Shown one piece after another: positions 44,697-52,224 of a stretch of DNA of 64,000 nucleotides. How positions within the stretch are numbered: the first letter of the stretch is position 1; each line of letters starts with the position of its first letter. Source of the DNA: Zhuqueibacter pondensis (GTDB lineage Bacteria; Zhuqueibacterota; Zhuqueibacteria; Zhuqueibacterales; Zhuqueibacteraceae); the NCBI GenBank assembly GCA_034505955.1, contig JAPDQK010000024.1, positions 1 through 64,000 of the forward strand, given 5' to 3'. The notes below the pieces were generated by a model. That model saw nothing but the letters and a program-made list of their open reading frames with translations. It was not told where the DNA came from and did no database searches. The translations under genes and the position numbers were made by a program.

Positions 44697-45302
44697 TCAT
44701 TGGATGGTAAAGTTGAGCATAAAGCCTTTGGTATTCCCCAGAATTGGGTTCTCGATCTTTACGAAATCATTGTCTTTGCCAATCCGGTACCGGGTATAGT
44801 CAAAATCCTTCCAGAAAAATTCGGCGCCGATCGAGAAAAACCGCATGAGGCGATACTCCGCGCCCAGCGCCCACGTCACTCCTCCACCATTCAACACGGT
44901 ATCCGTTGCCTCAGTGCCGAGAAAAAATGTGCCGAGGCCGATTTTGCCATAAGGCCGCAACTTTTGGAAAGGTTGCAACTTATATTGCAGCCCGAACTCA
45001 AAGCCGACCAGATCACTTTCCAGGGTGGGATTCAGCTCATGTTGGTGCCTGCTGAGATCAGCACCCAACCACAACGTAACGCGCTGGGAAACTCCGTAAC
45101 CGAGACGCAACGCCACCGCATCGCCCTTCTCCAAATTTTGCGAGGCCGGAACATCCTGCGTGCCGAATCCGAGATTGAGCTTCAAGCCGATATTTGAATA
45201 CCTGGATTCAGCGCTGCCTTGTGCCACCACTGGCGTGACAATGCTGAAACTTAAACCCATTGTAGCCAGAACTGCAAAGGTGAGAATTATTTCGCTTTTC
45301 AT
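44697..45302 (-). CDS. small outer-membrane beta-barrel protein
   Basis: ATG 45302 follows GGAGCAGCATCAT. The 201-residue protein has a signal peptide (ending VAQG) and eight amphipathic strands with alternating aromatic residues (GLKLNLGFG, LRLGYGVSQRVTLWLGADLS, FEFGLQYKL, GKIGLGTFFLG), ending GFMLNFTIQ. This is an OmpX/OmpA-barrel type (OMP_b-brl). It has its own terminator. No ligand can be inferred. Confidence 0.8.
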   Translation of the reverse strand: MKSEIILTFAVLATMGLSFSIVTPVVAQGSAESRYSNIGLKLNLGFGTQDVPASQNLEKGDAVALRLGYGVSQRVTLWLGADLSRHQHELNPTLESDLVGFEFGLQYKLQPFQKLRPYGKIGLGTFFLGTEATDTVLNGGGVTWALGAEYRLMRFFSIGAEFFWKDFDYTRYRIGKDNDFVKIENPILGNTKGFMLNFTIQ

Positions 45303-45553
45303 ATGATGCTGCTCCGTTGATAGGTCATGACTACAGCACAGACTGAAATTGCTCATGCCTATGGTGCAACAAAAGATGTTCCAGTTGGCCGGTCGCAGCT
45401 AACCACTTAAAATTTCAACAGTGAATCTTTATGTCACCCTGTGAGAAATAACCACACTGTTGCGCTTGAGCCACAACATGACCGGTAATTATGCCGGGAT
45501 GAAATCCCAAGAGAAAACACATGCGTCTTGGTTTGCGCTCACGTGAATGATGA

Positions 45554-45882
45554 TTATCCAAGGAGTTCACTCCAAAACTCGTCTTTGGTCACCGGCCGTT
45601 TTCTCTTGAATGAAAAGACTTTCAATTCGAAGCCGTCAACTTCCCGCACTTTCGCCAAGTTTTCACTGACGGCAGCAAGATACTTTTGTGCGCCGACCTT
45701 GTCCGTATCGCGCAGGCAAAAGTAGGCCAGGGCATTGATCGTGAATCGTGCGCTGTACGCATAGTGCCATAACTTTTTTCAAGGAGCGCCAAATAGAATT
45801 GGGTGAAAGCAGCGCGCGTTCTGAGATCGCGTGGCATTTCGGCAAGGCTAGTATCCGAAAAGGGGGCGAGTTTGGTAATACA
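45554..45882 (-). pseudogene. frameshifted remnant of an unknown gene
   Basis: Two overlapping minus frames read as one protein if a single A is added to the run AAAAAA near 45776: first FSDTSLAEMPRDLRTRAAF to FYLALLEK, then LWHYAYSARFTINALAYFC to a tail ending DEFWSELLG before TAA (45554-45556). As it stands the first frame runs on with unlikely sequence and the second is blocked by TGA. There is no start codon with a ribosome binding site. I do not recognise the family. The stop lies 15 bases from the next repeat-free gap (45303-45553), which holds nothing evident. Confidence 0.5.
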
Positions 45883-45897
45883 CTATACAAAAATCGC

Positions 45898-47412
45898 TCA
45901 CTGGCCGGCAACCGGGCCTCTGCGAAATGCACACAGTTCGACGCCGATACGATCCTGAATTGACCGAATTAGCGTGCTCCCCGCCAAAAAATGCTGCATC
46001 ATCATCGAAAAAGCAAGTTCTTCACCATCAGCAGTTGTAGTATAACCGGAGAGCGTACTGACCGCGCTGATCGTGCCGGTTTTGGCATGCAACACGCCTT
46101 CTGCCGGTGTGCCTTTCATGCGCCGGCGCAGCGTGCCATCCACACCGGCAATCGGCAGAGAGGCGGCAAACTCATTGCGCACGGCAAAGTTTTTCCACAT
46201 CGCCACCAGCAGGTTGACGATATTGGCCGGCGTGATCAGATTCAGGTGCGACAAGCCGGAGCCATCAACATTGTAAACCGCGCTGGTATCGACCCCGACA
46301 CTCGCCAGAAATTGCCGCGTGACCCGAACGCCCTTCGCCCACGTGCCCGGCCGGCCCAGCTTTTCCGCGCCGATGGTCTTCAAAAAAAGCTCCGCTGTCA
46401 GGTTATCGGAAATTTTGTTGAGATTGATCAACACCGGCATGATCGGAGCGCGATGCTCGGCGAGAATTTTGGTTTTTGCCGGCGCCAGACCGCGCTGGAC
46501 CGTTCCGCGGACGGTAATCCCTGCATGTTGGAGAGCATCACGAAACAGGCGCCCGCAATAGATTTCCGGTTCCAACACATTCAACTCTTCTTCCTGCGGC
46601 GATTCGTCTTGAGCAATCGCGCCCTCAACGAGGATCGTGTTCTCGTGCTCCTGCCACTTGCGGGTGATGTTCAAATGCGGCAATCCCAGAGAATCAATTT
46701 GCGCCCGGCGTTTCACTGTCACACTGGTATTGACGAGGGTGACATGATCGTTGGAGGGATCGATTTGTACGGAAGCGGGCTTGGCGATCTCTTTTGCCGG
46801 TGTCACACGGACCACGACAATGTTGTCATTTACCGTCAGCGCGGAAATGCGCGGAGCATAATAAGCCGGATCGTCGTCCCACATCCAGCCACTGCCCCAG
46901 CGCACATCATCGAAATAGAAATCATCACAAACAAGATTGCCGCGAATTTCCCGAAGCCCGATCTGTGCCAACTTCAGCGCAAGCCCCACGAGATCTTCAT
47001 TGCGCAAATCCGGATTGCCCCGGCCAATCAAATACAAGTCACCCTGCAGCACGCTGTCCATCTGCGCGGTTGTGTCACAAGCGACAATCGTGCGAAATAC
47101 GTATGCCGGACCGAGCAAGGAGAGTGCCGCCGCCGAAGTCAGCAATTTCTGATTGGAAGCCGGATGTGCCAGAAGATCGGCGTTGCGCTCGTAAAGGGTC
47201 TCTCCGGTACGCAACGAAACAATTTTTACACCGGTGATGGAATGAACAAGCGCCGAGTCAGCCAGAATTCGATCAATTCGCTGGCGCAGCTCGACCAGGG
47301 ATTGCGCGCCACGAGACGGCATTTTCATTTTCGTGGTCGTGGCACAGGCCAGCGCAAGGCAAGTGGCTAAAAACACGGGGATTCGCAAAAAGTGATCAGC
47401 TTTTTTAACCAT
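45898..47412 (-). CDS. dacB: PBP4-type D-alanyl-D-alanine carboxypeptidase/endopeptidase
   Basis: ATG 47412 lies downstream of GGAGG; an upstream in-frame start at 47484 lacks one. The 504-residue protein has a lipoprotein-like signal (LALAC) and the serine peptidase S13 motifs: SNQK (SxxK, in HPASNQKLLTS), SDN (in NKISDNLTAELFLK) and KTG (in HAKTGTISAVSTLSGY). DLYLIGRGNPDL and MWDDDPAYYAPRISALTVNDN are typical of DacB. It trims or cleaves cross-links of peptidoglycan in the periplasm. Its neighbours are a barrel gene remnant and a Nudix gene. Confidence 0.93.
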   Translation of the reverse strand: MVKKADHFLRIPVFLATCLALACATTTKMKMPSRGAQSLVELRQRIDRILADSALVHSITGVKIVSLRTGETLYERNADLLAHPASNQKLLTSAAALSLLGPAYVFRTIVACDTTAQMDSVLQGDLYLIGRGNPDLRNEDLVGLALKLAQIGLREIRGNLVCDDFYFDDVRWGSGWMWDDDPAYYAPRISALTVNDNIVVVRVTPAKEIAKPASVQIDPSNDHVTLVNTSVTVKRRAQIDSLGLPHLNITRKWQEHENTILVEGAIAQDESPQEEELNVLEPEIYCGRLFRDALQHAGITVRGTVQRGLAPAKTKILAEHRAPIMPVLINLNKISDNLTAELFLKTIGAEKLGRPGTWAKGVRVTRQFLASVGVDTSAVYNVDGSGLSHLNLITPANIVNLLVAMWKNFAVRNEFAASLPIAGVDGTLRRRMKGTPAEGVLHAKTGTISAVSTLSGYTTTADGEELAFSMMMQHFLAGSTLIRSIQDRIGVELCAFRRGPVAGQ

Positions 47413-47529
47413 GGAACACAGACCCTCCGAAAAGGTGAAATTCAAAAAGCGAACTGCTCTTGAAGTATTCACTGTTTTCACCACAAGATACCAAGAATCA
47501 TGAAGATCTCATTGAGGCGGGACCACAGA

Positions 47530-48315
47530 TTACCACCAATTTTTCATTTTGCCCAAGAGTTGCAAACATCCCTGCGCAGCCGGAGTGAGGTGCGCTTCAT
47601 TCGTTTCGATGAAATGCTGCAAACTCAGTTGTTCTGCACTGACCGCAAACAATTCCACGAATTCATCGGCCTCATGCGCTTTTTCTGAAAATCTTTGCAC
47701 CTGCTGCATGGACACTGGCAGTTTCAAAAAGAACGCAAGCTCGGGTTTGCGTTGACGCCAGTTTTCTGCCAAGCCACAACAGATAAAATCATCAAGCAAC
47801 GCAGGAGGAATACCAAGCTCATCATGCACTTCATCCGCGATTGCGAAGAACACATCAGGGGTGCCATCACGCGCATGTTTGTCAGGATGAACATGACCGC
47901 CACTGACATCCAACCCGCCGGGAAACTCGCCGACGTGCCCGCTGCGGCGGATCAGCGGCACGAAGCCATCCGCGGTTTCAATGACGGCACTGATGCCAAG
48001 TGCGCACACCGGGCCGTTTTCGCCAAGCGCATTCAGCAATTCCTCAGTGTGCGCATTGCTGAAAAGCAGATCCCGATAACAGGTACGGGACAACGATAAG
48101 TGCAAATCACCATCGCGCACGGAAAAATTTTCCAACCGGCAAAGCGCGCCGTTGAAAATTCGTGAACTCCCGCCAGACATCAATTTCTCCCAATGGGCGG
48201 CGGCGCGAAGAGTGAAAGCTTCGGGAAAATGGTAAATAACCGGTTGGTAGTCAACGTGAACTTGCGCACGAGGCCAGGTTCCCGAGAGATGAATACGAAA
48301 TAATTTATCAGGCAT
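47530..48315 (-). CDS. Nudix-fold hydrolase with an interrupted Nudix box (NUDT22-like)
   Basis: A 261-residue protein from ATG 48315. An N-terminal domain of about 95 residues precedes a Nudix domain (GISAVIETADGFVPLIRRS, then GGLDVSGGHV). The Nudix helix AIADEVHDELGI keeps the E-x2-E-L-G end, but between the GG and this helix there are extra residues (HPDKHARDGTPDVFF). The same layout is known in animal NUDT22, which cleaves UDP-glucose and UDP-galactose. A UDP-sugar or CoA-type substrate is thus possible. It follows pduL by 21 bases and probably belongs to the pduL/aldehyde dehydrogenase transcript. Confidence 0.68.
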   Translation of the reverse strand: MPDKLFRIHLSGTWPRAQVHVDYQPVIYHFPEAFTLRAAAHWEKLMSGGSSRIFNGALCRLENFSVRDGDLHLSLSRTCYRDLLFSNAHTEELLNALGENGPVCALGISAVIETADGFVPLIRRSGHVGEFPGGLDVSGGHVHPDKHARDGTPDVFFAIADEVHDELGIPPALLDDFICCGLAENWRQRKPELAFFLKLPVSMQQVQRFSEKAHEADEFVELFAVSAEQLSLQHFIETNEAHLTPAAQGCLQLLGKMKNWW

Positions 48316-48336
48316 GTTTCCGCTGTACAAACAGCC

Positions 48337-49089
48337 TCAGATGAAAACGTTGTGGGTTTTTGCCAGCTCAGCCGCGGCCGGTGTGATTTTGGCACCGGCC
48401 GGCACTTTGATCCGTCGTTTCTCGAGAATGGCCCGGCGCACATCATTTTCGGTGATGAGCTTCTTGGCTGATTTCGCCACTTGGCAGGACGAGAACCCGA
48501 GAATGCGAACCTCATCTCCGGTTTTGAGACCGGCGGCATTGGCCTCATCGGTATCAATATGGAAATCGAGCACGAAGCTTTCGTGAACACGGATAAGAAC
48601 ATTATCGAAGATCACGGTGCGATCTTCGGAATTGGGAGGGAACACTTGGCCGATGGGAGCCACGATCACGCGGTCACGATCTTTGACCCCAAATTTTTTG
48701 GCATCGGCCGGCGACATGTGAATATGGCGCTGGGCAATAATGACGCCTTCTTTTAAATCCAACTCGCCTTTCGGACCAATGAGACGGACACTCGCCGAGC
48801 CTTCGAGATCACCGGAGTAACGCACCGGCGGATCGAGGCCGAGCAAAATGGCGTCGCTGCGCGAAATTTCGAGCTGCGTCTTTCCCCGTGTCGGTCCCAC
48901 GATGCGAATCTTTTCGATCTTCCCCTTCGGCCCAACCACGGTGAGCGTTTCATTCGCGGCAAACTGGCCTTTTTGCGAAATGTCCCGCAGCTTGCTCAGT
49001 TGATAGCCAGTGCCGAAAAGAATTTCCAAATCGGCTTGCGATATGTGAAAATGGCGATTGGAAATGCCGACGGGGATGGTGAGGGGCAT
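48337..49089 (-). CDS. pduL: PduL-type phosphate acyltransferase with C-terminal extension
   Basis: A 250-residue enzyme that exchanges CoA and phosphate on acetyl or propanoyl groups. The two beta-barrel halves carry the zinc ligands: NRHFH (His13, His15), RHIH (His122, His124) and the HIDTDEANA segment (His177). The PduL core ends near residue 200. A 50-residue tail follows with LITENDVRRAILEKRR and GAKITPAAAELAK, a motif pair I recall from other microcompartment-associated proteins such as EutQ/EutT. There is no N-terminal targeting helix. It lies 60 bp downstream of the acylating aldehyde dehydrogenase, so together they convert aldehyde to acyl phosphate. Confidence 0.92.
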   Translation of the reverse strand: MPLTIPVGISNRHFHISQADLEILFGTGYQLSKLRDISQKGQFAANETLTVVGPKGKIEKIRIVGPTRGKTQLEISRSDAILLGLDPPVRYSGDLEGSASVRLIGPKGELDLKEGVIIAQRHIHMSPADAKKFGVKDRDRVIVAPIGQVFPPNSEDRTVIFDNVLIRVHESFVLDFHIDTDEANAAGLKTGDEVRILGFSSCQVAKSAKKLITENDVRRAILEKRRIKVPAGAKITPAAAELAKTHNVFI

Positions 49090-49149
49090 GGTTAGCCTAT
49101 GGTATTGATGATTAGCTCGCTTTCTTTTTGGGCAATTTATCTTTTTTGC

Positions 49150-50763
49150 CTACTTTCGCCTCGTCTTCACAAACTCACTCACAATCTTATCAACTTGCTC
49201 GCCGCTCATTTTGCTGGTGCCATATTTTCTTTCCGGAGATTCGCGCCCGGCAAGCCACGGCTTGTCAGCAGGCGTTTCCATGGATTTCACAGGACCCTTG
49301 CGCGAAACTGCGGAGGACAAAGCCTTTTGATACGGGAACTCCGCAGCGCGAGATGTCGAGGCCGGCAATGTTGGGCGCCAGGCACCGGTTTCGCGCGGCA
49401 TCGACAGCGGCTTGGTTTCCCAGGCTACACGCTTGATGTTGATGAGATGCACCGGGCCGATGTTGTCACTTGTAATATTGCCGCCATAAGAGCCACAGCC
49501 CAGCGTCATGCTCGGATCGAGCTCGGTCGTGTAACCAACGGCGCCCATGGCCGAAGGAGAATTCACGATAATCCGAAAGGCCGGTTTTTTCAGCGCAAAC
49601 TGCATGATCACCTCCTGATCATGCGCGTGAATCGCCAGCGTGTGTCCGCGCCCTCCGAAATTGAGCACTTCGATACAACGCTCGCAACCTTTTTGCCAGC
49701 CATCTTCAATGTAAAGTGCGAACACCGGTGAAAGTTTTTCCATTGATAGTGGATATTGTTTGCCAACACCGGTCAAACGCGCCACCAAAACTCTTGTGTC
49801 TTCCGGCACGACAAATCCGGCCATACTGGCAATGCGCTGCGGCGATTGTCCGACCATCTCCGGATTGATATGGAAGTCCGGCGTGACGAGTACTTTGGCC
49901 ACTTTCCCGGCTTCTGCGTCATTGAGAAAATATGCCTTCTGTTTTTTCAACTCTTCGATCACGCGATCGGCCACCGGCGCATCGACCACCAAGGCCTGTT
50001 CCGACGAGCACAGTGTGCCCCAATCAAAAATCTTTCCGGCGACCGCATCGGCAACGGCTTTGGGAATATCGGCGCTGCGATCGATGTAGACCGGCACATT
50101 GCCGGGACCGACGCCGTATGCCGGTTTGCCGGCAGAATAAGCCGCATGCACGAGGCCGGTGCCGCCCGTGGCCAGAATGACGGCAATATCGCGATGGCGC
50201 ATCAATTCATTCGTGCCTTCCATCGTCGGCAATGACAGACAATGAATGAGATCTGCCGGCGCGCCGGCACTCTCGGCGGCTTGGCGCATGACATGCACAG
50301 CTTCTTGCGTGCAATTCTGCGCGCGCGGATGCGGAGAAACCACGATGGCATTTCGGGCTTTTAGGGCGATGATGCATTTGAACATCGCCGTCGAGGTCGG
50401 ATTGGTGGTCGGCACGACGGCAGCGACGACACCCATCGGCTCGGCTATTTCGAGAATTTTGTTTTTTGCATCTTCACGAATGACGCCGACGGTTTTGAGG
50501 TTCTTAATGAATTCGTACAAATCTCGCGTCGCGAATTGATTTTTGATGATTTTGTCCCCGACTTTGCCGTATTTGGTTTCTTCGACTGCCATGCGTGCAA
50601 GTCGCTCGCTGGCTTTGAACCCGGCCTCAGCCATGGCCGCGACGATGCGATCCACCTGTTCCTGGGAAAACTCTTTGTAACGCAAAAAAGCGTCGCGCGC
50701 TTTCGTCACGAGCGTGCGGACTTCCTGGATGGATTGGAGGTCCTGATCCATGAGGGGTGGCAT
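49150..50763 (-). CDS. CoA-acylating aldehyde dehydrogenase with targeting-peptide-like tail
   Basis: A 537-residue enzyme that oxidises an aldehyde to acyl-CoA with NAD+. Residues 20-450 are the PduP/EutE-like domain: VPTTNPTSTAMFK (118-130), ATGGTGLVHAAYSAGKPAYGVGPGN across 198-222, and the catalytic Cys252 in GTLCSSEQ. Residues about 455-515 form a Pro/Ser/Thr-rich linker, and 519-537 form a short amphipathic helix (MSGEQVDKIVSEFVKTRRK). Such a linker plus helix is how enzymes are targeted into bacterial microcompartments, here at the C-terminus. No shell gene is in the window. An in-frame ATG at 50751 is a second possible start. Confidence 0.9.
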   Translation of the reverse strand: MPPLMDQDLQSIQEVRTLVTKARDAFLRYKEFSQEQVDRIVAAMAEAGFKASERLARMAVEETKYGKVGDKIIKNQFATRDLYEFIKNLKTVGVIREDAKNKILEIAEPMGVVAAVVPTTNPTSTAMFKCIIALKARNAIVVSPHPRAQNCTQEAVHVMRQAAESAGAPADLIHCLSLPTMEGTNELMRHRDIAVILATGGTGLVHAAYSAGKPAYGVGPGNVPVYIDRSADIPKAVADAVAGKIFDWGTLCSSEQALVVDAPVADRVIEELKKQKAYFLNDAEAGKVAKVLVTPDFHINPEMVGQSPQRIASMAGFVVPEDTRVLVARLTGVGKQYPLSMEKLSPVFALYIEDGWQKGCERCIEVLNFGGRGHTLAIHAHDQEVIMQFALKKPAFRIIVNSPSAMGAVGYTTELDPSMTLGCGSYGGNITSDNIGPVHLINIKRVAWETKPLSMPRETGAWRPTLPASTSRAAEFPYQKALSSAVSRKGPVKSMETPADKPWLAGRESPERKYGTSKMSGEQVDKIVSEFVKTRRK

Positions 50764-50784
50764 ATTGCTTTCACATTATGCTTT

Positions 50785-50866
50785 TATTCCTACCCTTTCC
50801 CTTGCGCGTACTCGCTTTTCAGAACTCCCGGAAGCGAGTACGAGTAGGAGTACGAGTAAGAGAGAT
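50785..50866. repeat. family 3 palindromic repeat
   Basis: GTACTCGCTT (50808-50817) and AAGCGAGTAC (50832-50841) form the stem, extended by GAGTAGGAGTACGAGTAAGAG. It sits just upstream of the aldehyde dehydrogenase start. Confidence 0.5.
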
Positions 50867-50950
50867 TAAAAACGGCACATCAATCTAATTTATTCGTTAA
50901 TTTAACAAAACTCTGCTGAGTTGCAAGATGAATTTTTCTCAGCGCTTTGT

Positions 50951-51341
50951 TTATATCCCCAGCGCCAGCCCCGTAAGCAAATAATGCGTCGCCCAATTCG
51001 CAAATTCTCCCAAGTGCTTGGTAAAGTCTCGCAACTCTGCCCCTAATTTTTCTTTTCCGTTGAAATAACAATGTTGCACCGCCTTGCACCCGCCGAGATC
51101 AGCCGCCGGAAAAGAATGGCCGCGACCGAAGTGACAAGCGAGAAACCGATTCACGCTCCCGCAGCCGATGAATAGTTGGCCGCAAGCCGTGAGCTTTCTG
51201 CGCGAGATTGCGGAGAACATCATCTTGTTGGGCAAATTTGTAAAAGGCTTCGCGTGGAAAACCGAGGCCGAGAATTTTACGGCGGCAGTATTCGGCGTGT
51301 TGCCAAACGGTTGGGGAGCGGGTTGACGGTTTGATGTTCAT
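50951..51341 (-). pseudogene. remnant of an HhH-GPD (AlkA-like) DNA glycosylase gene
   Basis: Two overlapping minus frames carry related pieces. One (51341 downward) reads FAQQDDVLRNLAQKAHGLRP, like the start of the glycosylase domain; the other, ending at 50951, reads FGRGHSFPAADLGGCKAVQ and then HLGEFANWATHYLLTGLAL, like the catalytic-Asp and final helices of AlkA-type enzymes. The central helix-hairpin-helix part is missing and the frames do not join. The assignment rests on short motifs only. Confidence 0.35.
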
Positions 51342-51439
51342 ACCAGCTCTGCCATTCGATTCCTGCAGCGAGAGCAGGAAAGCGTGTTTCCAACCGTGAA
51401 GACTTTACGACGAAAGTTATTACCACCAAAATACACCGT

Positions 51440-51565
51440 TGTCACTCAGGAGGCCTGCGGCTGTAAGCCTGCGGCCGTGGGCTACGCCCACGGGCTACGC
51501 CTGCAGGGAGTCTTTCGGGGCTGAGGCTTGGTTCTCGAACTCAAAAGGATGCCTCCTGCATGACA
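51440..51565. repeat. family 1-type palindromic repeat
   Basis: Outer ends TGTCACTCAGGAGGC (51440) and GCCTCCTGCATGACA (51551-51565) pair; inside are CTGCGGC and GGGCTACGCCCACGGGC hairpins. It fills the gap between the two pseudogenes. Confidence 0.5.
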
Positions 51566-51591
51566 GGCTCCAAGAGTAATCTCTATTTTCA

Positions 51592-51939
51592 TCATGGTGG
51601 ATGCCACACCGTGGCATGGAAATTCCTCTGAAAATAACTTTTGCCGCCGATCCCATCAATCGTAATGATGAATGAGCGCGATTTCAAGGCATCATGAACT
51701 TGCTTTTTCTCCTTTTCGCGTCCGATGAAATCACCGCGGTGGGGGAGATTATGAAAGACAACTCGAATTGGAGTAGAAATGAGCGAGGCCAATTGAGTCT
51801 GGTCCTTTATTGCGCGCGTGGCTGCTTTTCGTTCACGAAGCCATTCGGGAATACTTTTCTGGCCGAAGATGAGAAAATAGACAAAACCAAGTATGCCTGC
51901 CGCTGCCGCGGCGATAGTCAGAATCCCAATCGCATCCAT
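51592..51939 (-). pseudogene. truncated membrane-anchored STAND/NB-ARC-type NTPase gene
   Basis: ATG 51939 follows GGGAGGTGG. The 115-residue frame has one membrane helix (IGILTIAAAAAGILGFVYFLIFG), a basic cytoplasmic region, then PHRGDFIGREKEKKQVHDAL and SFIITIDGIGGKSYFQR. The RGDFIGREKE segment and ITIDGIGG are the lead-in to the P-loop of STAND NTPases, whose Walker A should read GGIGKT(S/T). Here the frame breaks at that point and ends within 15 codons. It is thus a 5' stump of a larger signalling or defence NTPase. The missing part is not found in this window. Confidence 0.55.
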
Positions 51940-52224
51940 GTCCACCTCCCTGTTGCACGGGTAAGCAACACAGCCAATCCAATATAACACCGGAATTACG
52001 CTACAAGCTAAACAACTTTTTGTGCAATGTCAAGGCAAAGTAAATCTATCACAATTTCCCCCGGCATGGCTTTTGCAAAATATTATCGAAATCTCTGCTG
52101 TTTGGTAAACCGCAGGCAATGTCGGTATATTAAGATGCATTTGAAAATTGGCTCTGAGGCGGTGGGCAAATTTTTAAGACCAAGTTTTTCTTCGGTTATC
52201 AACTTTCGTTCCTGGTGAAGATCG

